Source of the DNA: Jaenimonas drosophilae
Taxonomy: Eukaryota; Euglenozoa; Kinetoplastea; Trypanosomatida; Trypanosomatidae
Assembly (NCBI GenBank): GCA_030849065.1
Contig: JASAON010001645.1
Span: 62,001 to 126,000, forward strand
Direction: 5' to 3'
Length of the DNA stretch: 64,000 bases
Position 1 is the stretch's first letter. Every line of letters begins with the position of its first letter. Of the stretch, positions 1-9,462 are shown in pieces. The notes beneath the pieces are model-generated. The model was not told where the DNA came from. It saw only the letters and a program-made list of their open reading frames with translations, and ran no database searches. The position numbers and the translations under genes were made by a program.

Positions 1-1257
1 GTGGATGTGTGGTCCTTCTTCATTCGCAACATCGCCCACGCTACGGAGAAGTGGGGCATTCCGGTGCTCTACACCACCATCAATACAGAGGTTGGTGTGG
101 CACTTCCCTACAGCTACCGTCTGCCGTCGAAGCAGTCTATCCTCATGTTCAACAACGACATGACGGCTGTGAACGGCTCACTCACCCTGTGGAAGGTGCC
201 AACCTACTTCTCCGGCTCCCTTGACCTTGTCAAGGTGCTCCAGTGGATTCTTGAGTCCATCAGCCACTCTGCCATTGAGCGCATCAACAATGAACATGAG
301 CTCATTGACTACTTTGACAAGTACAATGACCTCACGATGCTGCCCCATGTGCTCTTCTTCACCTTGCGCAACTACACGAGCCCCGTGTACAAGATCGTCT
401 CGCAGCGCTTATCCATGAACGCCGCATTTGGTGTGGTGGTGGATGCGTTGAGCACACCCGAGAAGCGTGACATTGCTGCGCGGTACAACCTCACCAAGCC
501 CGAAGACTTCCCTGCCGTCTTGGCGCTGCACAAGCTCGGGGGAGATACCGATGATGTGCATCGCATGCCCAACGTCACCTCCGACACCACGCACGAGGAG
601 CTCACGGAGTTCTTGGCCGACGAGCTCGATGTGGAGTTCAGCTTTGAGTTCTACGAGCCATGGAACTCACGCTCCAAGTTGCAGCAGTTCCAGATGTACA
701 TGACCCAAGAAAATGATCGTCTTCAGGCTTTGTTGATGGAGGAATCGATGCAGGAGGGCGGTCAGCGCATCACCAACGTCACGACGGAGGAGGAGTGGCG
801 TGAGGGATGCCTGAAGAGCGACCGCGGCCATTGTTTGGTGATATTTGCCAACAAGAAGAAGCAGGCTGAGGTGACGGAGATCTTGCGAGACTCCGCCAAG
901 CGCATGCGTGAGCTCGCACCCGAGAACACCACGCGTCAGCAGATTGACTTTGCTATCCTCGAGCCATCACGCTCCAAGGCTATCATGAAGTTCTTCCGCT
1001 CCACCAAATCTGACTTGGTCTTGATTGAGACGGCCCCCACTTTCCGCTTTTTGCGGTACGAAGGCTCGCTCTCGTCCAGCACGGTGGCACACCTGCTCTT
1101 CACACGCACAGAAGAAAGCGCTCATGGATGGGTGGAGGCCACACTCGATGAGGTGCCGGAGCTTGGAACGGCGGCCCCACGTGAACGTCGCTCTCGCAGA
1201 GGTGCTGCGGCACGTGAGGAGCCTGCATCCCCTGGTGATGGAGAGCTAGACTTGTAA
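1..1257 (+). CDS. PDI/thioredoxin-fold protein, 5' truncated by window edge
   Basis: The frame is open from base 1, whose first codon is GTG, so the true start lies upstream. The 418 visible residues look like successive thioredoxin-like folds. Residues about 1-90 read as a thioredoxin half with the core 'ILMF' strand, 165-215 as a second, and 255-385 resemble the C-terminal domain of P5-type protein disulfide isomerases (a Cys, then CLVIF, then a long helix and FAILEPSRSK). No CxxC active site is visible, so the part seen is probably a non-catalytic or chaperone-like segment; a catalytic domain could lie upstream. The tail is acidic and basic low complexity and ends in ELDL, which resembles a KDEL/MDDL-type ER retrieval signal. 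That would fit an ER lumenal protein. Family placement is by eye and moderate; the ER location is inference. Confidence 0.55.
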   Translation: MDVWSFFIRNIAHATEKWGIPVLYTTINTEVGVALPYSYRLPSKQSILMFNNDMTAVNGSLTLWKVPTYFSGSLDLVKVLQWILESISHSAIERINNEHELIDYFDKYNDLTMLPHVLFFTLRNYTSPVYKIVSQRLSMNAAFGVVVDALSTPEKRDIAARYNLTKPEDFPAVLALHKLGGDTDDVHRMPNVTSDTTHEELTEFLADELDVEFSFEFYEPWNSRSKLQQFQMYMTQENDRLQALLMEESMQEGGQRITNVTTEEEWREGCLKSDRGHCLVIFANKKKQAEVTEILRDSAKRMRELAPENTTRQQIDFAILEPSRSKAIMKFFRSTKSDLVLIETAPTFRFLRYEGSLSSSTVAHLLFTRTEESAHGWVEATLDEVPELGTAAPRERRSRRGAAAREEPASPGDGELDL

Positions 1258-1767
1258 GTTTGTGAATCATCTTCACGAGCACTGCATCACATGGACTAGA
1301 TGAGTAAGATGAAGAGCGTGTATGTGGGGCATGTTCCTTGTACACCTGTGTGGGTGCAACCAGGGTGACTACGAAGGAAAATCACGCTGCAACCAGTTGA
1401 GGTGCAGTTGTGTAGATTATTGGTATGGGCGATGGACTGATTATTAGTGGGCATAATCCCACGGCGTACACAAGACGTGAGCTTCCAAGAGAAGTAGCAA
1501 TCTTTTCTTGGCCAAGTATGTGCGTGGTTATACACACACACACACACACACGTGCTGTCATAGGATATACATTGTGCTTGCTCTTGTTGTTGTTGTTCTG
1601 TGTTGGGCTCAAGATCTACTGCCATCATAACCACCACCAAGATTTACCTAAACCTTAGCGTACTTCCCTCCATCACCGCTGGAACCCTACTCACCACACA
1701 GCCCCTACTCCACAAGGACACAACACACAACCACACACACGTGCTATCCTCTTTTCTATCCTGACCA
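1258..1767. other. Intergenic region with (CA)n run
   Basis: No convincing gene. It holds a perfect (AC)10 run at 1532-1551 and pyrimidine-rich DNA just before the next start, as expected for 3' UTR, spliced-leader acceptor and 5' UTR of adjacent genes in a polycistron. Confidence 0.6.
1532..1551. repeat. (CA)n microsatellite
   Basis: Ten perfect AC units between the first and second genes. Confidence 0.9.
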
Positions 1768-2679
1768 ATGTTCCGACGTGGACGTCTTCTGCGCTTTAAC
1801 ACCGTTGCAGTCTGTGGCTCGGGCAACATGGGCAGCGGCATTGCTCTCGTGACGGCGCACGCCGGCATTCCCGTGACGGTGACGGGCATCTCGCAGGAGT
1901 GTTTGGAATCCTCGCGTGCTTCCATTGACAAGTACCTCCGCATCCTTGCCAAGAAGCAGTTGGAGGGCAAGTCTGCCAATGAGGTGCAGTCCTTCGTGGA
2001 TGGCACACTCAGTCGCATCACCTTCACGACGGATGTGAGCCTCGCCGCCTCGGCGGAGTTGATTGTGGAGGCGATCGTGGAGAACCTGGATGAAAAGAAG
2101 AAGCTCTTCAAGTTGCTGGATGAGCAGGCACCAAAGGAAACCGTCTTTTGCTCCAACACCTCTTCTCTGAGTGTCACAGAGATGGCCTCCGTGACGGCCC
2201 GCCCCGATCGTTTTGCCGGCCTCCACTTCTTCTCCCCCGTGGCGTTGATGAAGTTGGTGGAGGTGATCAAGACCGACCAGACCTCCCCGCAGGTGATTGC
2301 CGCCCTGATGGAGCACAGCAAGCGCATCAACAAGGTTCCCGTGCTCGCCAAGGATACGGAAGGATTCATTGCCAACCGTCTTCTTACGCCCTACATTATG
2401 GAGGCTATTCGTCTCTACGAACGTGGTGTGGCATCTATGGAGGATACCGACGTGAGTATGCGCCTGGGTTGTGGCCATCCGATGGGCCCCTTTGAGCTCG
2501 CCGACGCCATTGGCCTTGACATCGTTCTCAGCATCATCACGGGCTGGCACCACCTCCAGCCCACAAACCCCCTCTTCGAGCCTCCACAGACGCTGAAGGA
2601 GTTGGTGCGCAACGGAAAGCTGGGTAAGAAGACGCGTGAGGGCTTCTACAAGTACACCGAGACGGGGAAGCGTGCGTGA
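1768..2679 (+). CDS. 3-hydroxyacyl-CoA dehydrogenase, NAD-dependent, probably mitochondrial
   Basis: This is a 303-residue protein, the usual length of single-function HADH, which oxidises L-3-hydroxyacyl-CoA to 3-ketoacyl-CoA in fatty acid beta-oxidation. The Rossmann NAD site is GSGNMG at residues 17-22. The catalytic pair is His153 (in GLHFFSPV) with Glu165 (in MKLVEV). The family signature GFIANRLL starts at residue 199, and the C-terminal helical domain carries GHPMGPFELADAIGLD at about 236-251. The first ten residues (MFRRGRLLRF) are basic and hydrophobic without acids, which fits a mitochondrial presequence. The C terminus KRA is not a PTS1. The ATG chosen is the first in frame after a pyrimidine-rich stretch. 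All key residues are intact, so it should be active. Confidence 0.93.
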   Translation: MFRRGRLLRFNTVAVCGSGNMGSGIALVTAHAGIPVTVTGISQECLESSRASIDKYLRILAKKQLEGKSANEVQSFVDGTLSRITFTTDVSLAASAELIVEAIVENLDEKKKLFKLLDEQAPKETVFCSNTSSLSVTEMASVTARPDRFAGLHFFSPVALMKLVEVIKTDQTSPQVIAALMEHSKRINKVPVLAKDTEGFIANRLLTPYIMEAIRLYERGVASMEDTDVSMRLGCGHPMGPFELADAIGLDIVLSIITGWHHLQPTNPLFEPPQTLKELVRNGKLGKKTREGFYKYTETGKRA

Positions 2680-3501
2680 GTTGGCCTACACACACACACA
2701 CACACATGAAGCGCAACCAGTCCACGACGTCACCATACTTCTTCATTTACATTTTTTTTTTTGCGTCGCTCTTGGCCTGTTGCCTGTAAACGAGGATTTT
2801 GTTACGTTTGTTTGTTTTCTTCTTATTTGGTTCCTCAAATTCGACGCGTTCCTCCATCGTGCCACTTCACTCATCCCTACGACCTCGGTCGGTGTGGCCG
2901 TTCATACCGCCACACCACCGTTGGAAGCCCCCAGCATGAGTGAGAGATGCCATCCCAACTGGGAGAGCGGAGGAGGAGGAATCCGCCATAACAACGAAGG
3001 ATTCTTTCTTTCTTTGCACATGATGATGAAGCGCATCATTCACACTACTTGAGGGATGTTGCACATATGATTCATGCAGCATCTCGTACACGATGGTGTA
3101 GCTCATTCCGTGGACGAACATACCAGCAAATAACGTTTTTTTTTCTTCTTCTTTGCACGCGGAGGATGTGGAAGTTGAGCGTGGGATCTCCCCCTTTACA
3201 CAGAAACCATGTGTGTGCGTGTACCTACCGAACACAAGTGAAGGGGTACTACATCATAGTGACGTTGAGATTGTTCTGTGAAGGGTGGTGTTTTGATGCA
3301 CTGTTTGGTCTCTCTGTGCGTGTATGTGCGTGTGCGTGAATTTTCAGTACAACACCATCTTCACCACTTCTTCTCTTGAATGAATGAATGTAGCTGCAGG
3401 GAGCGACGGCACGGTGCATTCTCTCGTGAAGCCGTGTGGTGTGAAGGAGTTCTACACGTTCCACCCCAACACGCTTTTCTCACCATCCACGAAAGAACAA
3501 G
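2680..3501. other. Long intergenic region
   Basis: About 820 bases without a supportable gene. It starts with a (CA)n run at 2688-2706 and contains T-rich tracts near 2751-2762 and 3139-3155 and a TG-rich stretch near 3318-3340. Short open frames here have no recognisable protein character. It is best read as 3' UTR plus processing signals. Confidence 0.55.
2688..2706. repeat. (CA)n microsatellite
   Basis: About nine AC units starting just after the HADH stop codon. Confidence 0.9.
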
Positions 3502-5067
3502 ATGCACCGCAAGAATGTGCCACATGATCATGACTCACCACCGTCAGATGTGCCGCTAGACGCGAGCCCAACCTCACGCATGGTATTATCCTCCACGGAG
3601 GAGGAGAGCGAGGGTGTGGCATCGCAACAAACGCCTCGTTTCTTTATTCCCCGGCCAACAACACGTCGGTCTGACCGAAGCTCAGGATCAGCGCGGTTGA
3701 GCGCCGATGAGTGTGAGTGCACCACAAGTTCAAGCATCTCCTCCTGCCCTGATGATGCCTCGGAGGAGGCAGAGCGTTTGCGTTTGATGGAGAACTCACT
3801 CACGTTGGCCCTCAAGGCGGATGCAGAAAATGATGCGCGTACCAACGTGCCCTTCGAGATCACGGAAGAGACCTTCCCCATTCCACGCCAGTGTTGTGAC
3901 GATGATGTGGCAGGTGGGGCGGGAGGGTGGCGGCCTGGGAGCAAGTTGCGCATTGCATACCTCACCTGGAACATGGCCAGCCGTAAAGCGCAGGAGGTGG
4001 AGGTGGCGCAGCACTTTATCTTCCCCAATGCCCACATTGTGGTGGTGGCCACACAAGAGAATGGGCCATATGTTGGCTCCAACGACAAGCAGCGTGAGTG
4101 GGAAGCCATGGTGAGCAACGTGTGCCTGCGACGCAAGTACACCTGCGTGCAACAGACCTGCCTTTGTGCGCTGCACTTGATGGTCTTTGTGCGTAAGGTG
4201 GATGTGCTGCCCTACATCACCCGTGTGGAGGTGGGGTCGGTCAAGACTGGATTCCGTGGGATGCTTGGCAACAAGGGTGGTGTTGCCGTGGCCTTCTCCA
4301 TGGAGGTCCGTGCACCCGGTCGAGCCACCTCCTCCATCAGCATCTTGTGCATCAACGCCCACCTCGCTGCGCACCAGTCGCACGTTTCACAGCGCAATGA
4401 CGATTATAGCAAGATCGTGGAAGATATGAAGGTGGGCCGTCAAGGAGAGCACTACGCCTTCTTCAAGGGGTGCCCCAACGGTGGTGGAGGTGGTGGGGCA
4501 TCCTCCCCGGTGTCATCCACCTTGCCACGAGCCACACCGAGTGAGGATGGTGTGGCCTTGATGAGGCTCCCATCCAGCCCAACTCCGGCAAGCAGCCCCA
4601 ACTTCATCACGGGTCGCGATGTTACGACGGAGTTCGACGTCGTCTTCTTTGGTGGCGATCTCAACTACCGCCTCAATGGCACCACACACGCATTGCAGCA
4701 CATCCTGAACAACGAGTTGGCCGTGCGGTCGGTGCTGACCTTGCATGATCAGCTCAACCTGGAACGTGCCCGGGGCCTCGTCTTCCGCGGTTTTACGGAA
4801 GGGCAGCTCCACTTCAGGCCCACGTACAAGTATGAGGTCCAGGAAATACGCAAAGGTTATAAACGCACCCTCAACACCTATGTGAACTCCATCACAAAGC
4901 CACGACTGCCATCTTACTGCGACCGTGTGTTGTTTCGGTGCAACCACGCTCAGGAGCACCTCTCGTTGCTGTTGTATACCGATGTACCTCAGGTACGAAC
5001 AAGCGACCACCGCCCCGTGGCGGCGCTCTTTGAACTGACTACGAACAGCTTTGTGGAGAGAGCCTAA
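3502..5067 (+). CDS. Inositol polyphosphate 5-phosphatase
   Basis: A 521-residue protein with a disordered, Ser-rich N terminus (1-150) followed by a complete IPPc catalytic domain that removes the 5-phosphate of inositol phosphates or phosphoinositides. Motifs in order: W156-N157 opening the domain, Q185-E186 (metal-binding Glu), GNKGGVAV at 256-263, NAHLAAH from 285, the GGDLNYR signature at 384-390, PSYCDRVL near 473, and TSDHRPV at 500-506 containing the catalytic Asp/His. A Gly/Ser-rich insert (about 325-375) lies between NAHLAAH and GGDLNYR. No membrane segment or CAAX box is visible, so membrane targeting is unknown. Substrate specificity cannot be read from sequence. Start ATG 3502 follows a pyrimidine-rich leader. 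Confidence 0.93.
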   Translation: MHRKNVPHDHDSPPSDVPLDASPTSRMVLSSTEEESEGVASQQTPRFFIPRPTTRRSDRSSGSARLSADECECTTSSSISSCPDDASEEAERLRLMENSLTLALKADAENDARTNVPFEITEETFPIPRQCCDDDVAGGAGGWRPGSKLRIAYLTWNMASRKAQEVEVAQHFIFPNAHIVVVATQENGPYVGSNDKQREWEAMVSNVCLRRKYTCVQQTCLCALHLMVFVRKVDVLPYITRVEVGSVKTGFRGMLGNKGGVAVAFSMEVRAPGRATSSISILCINAHLAAHQSHVSQRNDDYSKIVEDMKVGRQGEHYAFFKGCPNGGGGGGASSPVSSTLPRATPSEDGVALMRLPSSPTPASSPNFITGRDVTTEFDVVFFGGDLNYRLNGTTHALQHILNNELAVRSVLTLHDQLNLERARGLVFRGFTEGQLHFRPTYKYEVQEIRKGYKRTLNTYVNSITKPRLPSYCDRVLFRCNHAQEHLSLLLYTDVPQVRTSDHRPVAALFELTTNSFVERA

Positions 5068-5386
5068 AGATGAAGCCCACATGTTGTTGCCATGTGTTGT
5101 TGGCTCCGATAGTAGGTGCATGTCGTTGAGCACTCGTGAACTTGATGTTCACGCGCTCCCCCCCCCCTTTGCTTTGCTTGCGCCACTTCAGGGGGAAAGA
5201 AACTGACTGGTGGGCCTAGCTCCCCCCCCCCCCTCTCCATGAACCGTTGGAGGTACGGATGATGAACATGGTTGCTCCCTCCACATACACCATCATCATC
5301 ATCATCATCATCACCCTCTTCGTAGGACCACTAACACAACCGCCGTTTAGGCAGTTCGTAGTCAGCTTCACAACCTCTCTGAACGA
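5068..5386. repeat. Intergenic region with poly(C) runs and (CAT)n
   Basis: About 320 bases, no gene. It contains a C-run near 5157-5167, a second C-run near 5222-5234 and a (CAT) microsatellite of about seven to eight units at 5290-5312. A pyrimidine-rich stretch precedes the next gene. Confidence 0.6.
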
Positions 5387-6364
5387 ATGGCCTACACGCG
5401 TACTGCCTCACATGCTGGGCCCAACGGAACTGGTTGGTATGAGGCCACACCAACACTATTGAAGGAGCATGTGGATGCGTTGTGGCGAACGTCTTCCTCG
5501 TCTCCCACCATCCCGGAGGGAACGCGGATGATGGGGCTCATTGCTCCTCACGCCGGCATTACATACTCAGGCCGCATTGCTTCCGCCGCCTACAACACAC
5601 TCCGTAACTATCTCTTCGGCCACCGACGGGGGTTGCGTGTGGAGCGCGTGTTTGTGTTGGGGCCATCTCACACGAAGGGCTTCAACGGCATCGAGCTCTC
5701 CTCTGCCGTTGCCTACCAGAGCCCATTTGGTGATGTGCCCGTGGATGTGGCGGCGGTGGCTGCCGTGCGCGCTGCCTTTGAAGGTGCATCGCTGCCCGTA
5801 GGCATGACGACGCGGCGAACCGATGAAGATGAACACTCCATTGAGATGCAAATGCCATTTTTGGCACACATGATTGCCTTCCCACCACAACTCAACGGCC
5901 ACACATCATCCTCATCACCACCGCGTCGGCTGCAGCTGGTGCCCATCATTTGTGGATGGGCAGAGCCCGAGATGGAAGCACGCATGGCGGAGGTGATGAT
6001 GCCCTTCTTTGAAGATGAACGCAACCTCTTCATTTTTAGTAGCGACTTCAGCCACTGGGGCAAGCGCTTTCGCTACACCTACCACTATGAACCATCAACC
6101 TACCCAGACTTGCAGGACTCCGTCGTTGCCATGAACCACAAAGCCATGGAAATCCTGGAAGCCACCAATCCACGTGCGTGGTATGAGTACCTGGATAAGA
6201 CGCAAAACACCATTTGCGGGCGGCACCCCATCAGCGTGGGGCTGCCGTTTTGGAGCAAAGTTGGCGCCCAGGTGAAGTTTGTGGGCTACGGGGAGTCAAG
6301 TCGCTTGCAGAGTATGGCGGATTCCTCGGTGAGCTATGCTGCCGCCATCATCACTCAGCAATGA
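5387..6364 (+). CDS. MEMO1: MEMO1-family metal-binding protein
   Basis: A 325-residue protein aligning end to end by motif with the MEMO1 family (about 300 residues in animals), relatives of non-haem dioxygenases. The metal-site residues are all recognisable: His55 in APHAG, His95 in GPSH, Asp220 and His223 in SSDFSHWG, and Cys277 in TICGRHP. The EDEHSIEMQMPFL block is at 147-159. In animals the protein acts in cell motility and copper/iron redox handling; the role in a flagellate is unknown. A Ser-rich insert at 173-180 is the only visible oddity. The start ATG lies after a pyrimidine-rich stretch. Confidence 0.92.
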   Translation: MAYTRTASHAGPNGTGWYEATPTLLKEHVDALWRTSSSSPTIPEGTRMMGLIAPHAGITYSGRIASAAYNTLRNYLFGHRRGLRVERVFVLGPSHTKGFNGIELSSAVAYQSPFGDVPVDVAAVAAVRAAFEGASLPVGMTTRRTDEDEHSIEMQMPFLAHMIAFPPQLNGHTSSSSPPRRLQLVPIICGWAEPEMEARMAEVMMPFFEDERNLFIFSSDFSHWGKRFRYTYHYEPSTYPDLQDSVVAMNHKAMEILEATNPRAWYEYLDKTQNTICGRHPISVGLPFWSKVGAQVKFVGYGESSRLQSMADSSVSYAAAIITQQ

Positions 6365-7215
6365 GCTCCTGACGCATCATCCCTTCTCTTTTTTTCTTGT
6401 GTGGATGATGCACGCGGCCCACAGTTCATTCCCCCCCCCCTCTCCATCCTATCGCGATGCGCAGGTTTTTTGCGCGCTAATTTGATGTGCTTGACTTATT
6501 TTTCTTCGGCTTTGTGCACAACGTCATCTCTCCACCCATGGATGTGTGGAGAGATGAACGTCGTTGGCCAAAACGTTCGTGATACAACAAGCCGTGAACT
6601 TACCACTCTACACAAACGCACGCACACGCACACACAGGCACCTAAACACACAGATAGGCCAACTGAAGTGTGCCACACAAGGGCCCCTATGACTGAAGTC
6701 CTCATCAATGAAATGTTGTTGTTGCGGATGGCCTTCTCCTGCTCTGCCTCCTTTCTGAAGCATCACGATGCGTAGCCCATCTACCATCCACTTTGCTGCA
6801 ATACGCTGTGCATCTTCCCCCTTCATCATGACTCCTATGCCCATGCTTCTGCAAAAAAAAAACTTGCCAGAAACCAAACACCATCCATGGTGGAGTTGGC
6901 CTGTATGATGATCTTCATGTATATTCTCTGCTTGCAAACTTCTTTTTTTGGTTCAATTGTTTGGTATACATCTTCTGGCAGTTGTGGTAGTTAGAGCTCA
7001 TCCGTCATTCATGTAGGTTGGCCGACCACACCTCCATCTTACCGCGAATGCTGTAGTACACGTTACACGCAAGTTGATCCAAACCTTTCATCATTGCTCG
7101 CCAAGCCAGCTATTCCATCATTTGTTTGATCCATTCAGAAGAGGAACACAACATCTTCTTCACACCCACACAAACACACACACACGCCCGCACACTATCA
7201 TCATTGGTATTCATC
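6365..7215. other. Long intergenic region
   Basis: About 850 bases with no supportable gene. It holds CA-rich DNA near 6608-6650 and 7161-7196, a C-run near 6431-6440 and A/T homopolymers near 6854 and 6941. The CA-rich part directly before ATG 7216 is probably 5' UTR; a frame reading through it to an ATG at 7126 would encode a Thr/His stretch that is unlikely to be translated. Confidence 0.55.
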
Positions 7216-8958
7216 ATGAAGAGCCGCAAGCGTCTTCAGCTGGCCTTGAATGCCGCCACCGACCAGGTTCCCTTTGATTATGCCTTGATGAGCAATCTAT
7301 ACGTGCACAGCGACGGCAACGATGTGCTTGACTTTGGTGGTTGCACGCAAAAGGAGTCCAAGCGTGTGGTGCAGGACCTCTTGGTGAATGAAAGCTTCGC
7401 TACGAGCAACGGCACCGCTGCTGGGCAACGCCCCACGACGCTGCTCCACATCCAAGTGGATCCGGAAGATCGATCGCCCATGGCACCAACCCACGCCGCC
7501 GACCCACCACCGCCCACCTCGCATCTCGTGAGTATGGAAGACTCCTCGACGCACATTTGGATCATGACCCAGCCCGATGAAGAACACGCTCCCTGTGCAC
7601 GCATGTTTCACTCTGTGGTGGCCTTGAAGAAGTTCATTCAACGCCGCAACCTCATCCTGCCAGAGCCGATGGAGGAGAGTGAGAGCGACTCCAGCTCCTC
7701 CAGCTCCTCGGAGAGCCCCCGCTTGGATGCCACACGTGGTTTGCCACTGGCGCACTGGATTGATATTCAAGCCGATAGCTCTTGTGGCCGCTTCAGCTCC
7801 ATCGTCTCCGAGGTGTTGGCCATGTTCCCCCTTGATACCGAGACCGTGGATCGCTGCACCTACCTCGGTGGCTACGACGTCATTGATACCAACCACCTCA
7901 CCGCCGATGCGGGAAGTTATGTCTTTGTGAATCTTCTCTGCACCCCCATCATTTCCTCCACCTCCGTGGAGCCCTTTGACGAGGGCAGTGAGGTGGGGAG
8001 CTCAACGGCGTCCAACGCGCCCATCAACGGCAACAAGAAGAGTGTGATGGAGATGCGCTTCGATGCGATGCGCAAAGGCAAGCCTACCAAGTCCATCCCG
8101 GAGCCGGTGGCGGTGGCCATCATTATGTTTCGCGATTGGATGGTCACCATTCACGAACGTGCCTTTGCAGAGTTTGATGATTTGCTGCGTCTTGTGCAGG
8201 CCCGATGTGCACCCGTGGCGACGGCCCCATCACCGGTGCAGCGTGGAACCGGCAAGCTCTTTTCCGTTCTGGATAGCAGCTACGTGGAGCACCTTCGCTT
8301 CACGACGGCAAGTATCTTTGTTATGCTCATTCAGATTGCCGTGGGCCACAACCTTGACACGGTGCAGCTCGCTGGTGTGGTGGATGAGCTCGGGGATGCC
8401 ATCTTTGAACTCCCCGACTGCACCAAGCCGATGGAGGATGATGTCATTGAAACCATCACGACCATTCGGCGATGCTTTGGTGAGTGTGGGGCTGAGGTTA
8501 CGCGGCGGGAGAACATCGTCACGACCCTTCTTCAGCCCCACCTCTCAAGCAACTTCCTGATGAAGGATGCCTACCTCCGCCAGCAACTCTTGAACGTGCA
8601 GGCACACCTTCTCCGTGTTCAGCACGAACTCGCCGACTGCAGAGATACGGTGGCCATGTCCAACTGGCATCACAATGTGGTGCTGCAGTATTCGTTGCTA
8701 CGTCGCAACAATCGAACCGTGCGCATGGTGCTGCTGCTGAGTGAGATGGCCAACATCATGTACCCCGTCATGATGATCCAAACTTTGTACGCCATGAATC
8801 TTAAGGACCCCTACGAGGCGGATGTGGAGCCCCCGCTCACCTCACTTGGACCTTTCTTCATCATTGCTGGATGCATCTGCGCCTACCTTCTTCTCTGCGC
8901 CAGACCTCTTGCGGCCATGATTCGGCGTCGCCCCTTCGAAACACGCCTCCTCGCATAG
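7216..8958 (+). CDS. CorA-like divalent cation transporter with YAMN instead of YGMN
   Basis: A 580-residue protein with the CorA/Mrs2/ALR layout: a large cytosolic N-terminal domain, long helices, and two C-terminal membrane segments (about 499-523 and 543-566). A CorA-typical strand block (IIMFRDWMVTIHERAFAEFDDLLR) spans about 298-321, and the long coiled helix (RQQLLNVQAHLLRVQHELADCRD) precedes TM1. The pore-mouth motif after TM1, normally YGMN, reads YAMN at 525-528. A Ser-rich acidic patch lies near residues 155-168. I chose ATG 7216 because the upstream in-frame ATG at 7126 would include translated CA-repeat. Function in Mg2+ uptake is inferred from family; the Gly-to-Ala change makes transport uncertain. 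Confidence 0.75.
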   Translation: MKSRKRLQLALNAATDQVPFDYALMSNLYVHSDGNDVLDFGGCTQKESKRVVQDLLVNESFATSNGTAAGQRPTTLLHIQVDPEDRSPMAPTHAADPPPPTSHLVSMEDSSTHIWIMTQPDEEHAPCARMFHSVVALKKFIQRRNLILPEPMEESESDSSSSSSSESPRLDATRGLPLAHWIDIQADSSCGRFSSIVSEVLAMFPLDTETVDRCTYLGGYDVIDTNHLTADAGSYVFVNLLCTPIISSTSVEPFDEGSEVGSSTASNAPINGNKKSVMEMRFDAMRKGKPTKSIPEPVAVAIIMFRDWMVTIHERAFAEFDDLLRLVQARCAPVATAPSPVQRGTGKLFSVLDSSYVEHLRFTTASIFVMLIQIAVGHNLDTVQLAGVVDELGDAIFELPDCTKPMEDDVIETITTIRRCFGECGAEVTRRENIVTTLLQPHLSSNFLMKDAYLRQQLLNVQAHLLRVQHELADCRDTVAMSNWHHNVVLQYSLLRRNNRTVRMVLLLSEMANIMYPVMMIQTLYAMNLKDPYEADVEPPLTSLGPFFIIAGCICAYLLLCARPLAAMIRRRPFETRLLA

Positions 8959-9462
8959 CCCACATGGCCCCCATTTGTGTGTTTCCCCTTACCTTTGTTC
9001 TTTTATCAGCAACAACAATCCGTTGCTGGATGACCTTCGCGGTGATGATGTGGAAGCATCCTGCGACACACCCAAACACGCCCTCCTCTCCTCTCTGAAG
9101 GATCGGGTGCGTGAGTTTGGTAAGTGGAGCACAGTAAATCGCTCCAAATACTTCTTCACGACCCTCCCATCTCCTGCCTGCTACTTCCACGCATGCATAC
9201 ACACTGAGCCCACCAACCTCTATCATTATAATAACTCCTCCCGTTCCCCCTGCTCATCTTTCTTCAACACGTGTGTAGCGACGTTGGCACATTGGCCAAT
9301 CATATACGCCATACAAGAACATCAATACGCACATCGTCACAGATCTCCTCACTCTTCCCCATATTAGACCTGAACAACAACAACAACAAAAAAACGGAAG
9401 TTGGGTGAGCAACAATAACAAGCTATATTACACGCTGTTCCACGACTAGATTCATACAAGAG
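8959..9462. other. Intergenic region, nothing recognised
   Basis: About 500 bases, pyrimidine-rich in its second half (near 9225-9270 and 9340-9360), ending in a CAA-rich stretch before the next ATG. No gene or RNA recognised. Confidence 0.5.

Noticed and set aside
3049..3339. Short frames in the 2680-3501 spacer
   Set aside because: Composition follows TG- and T-rich spacer; no domain or splice context.
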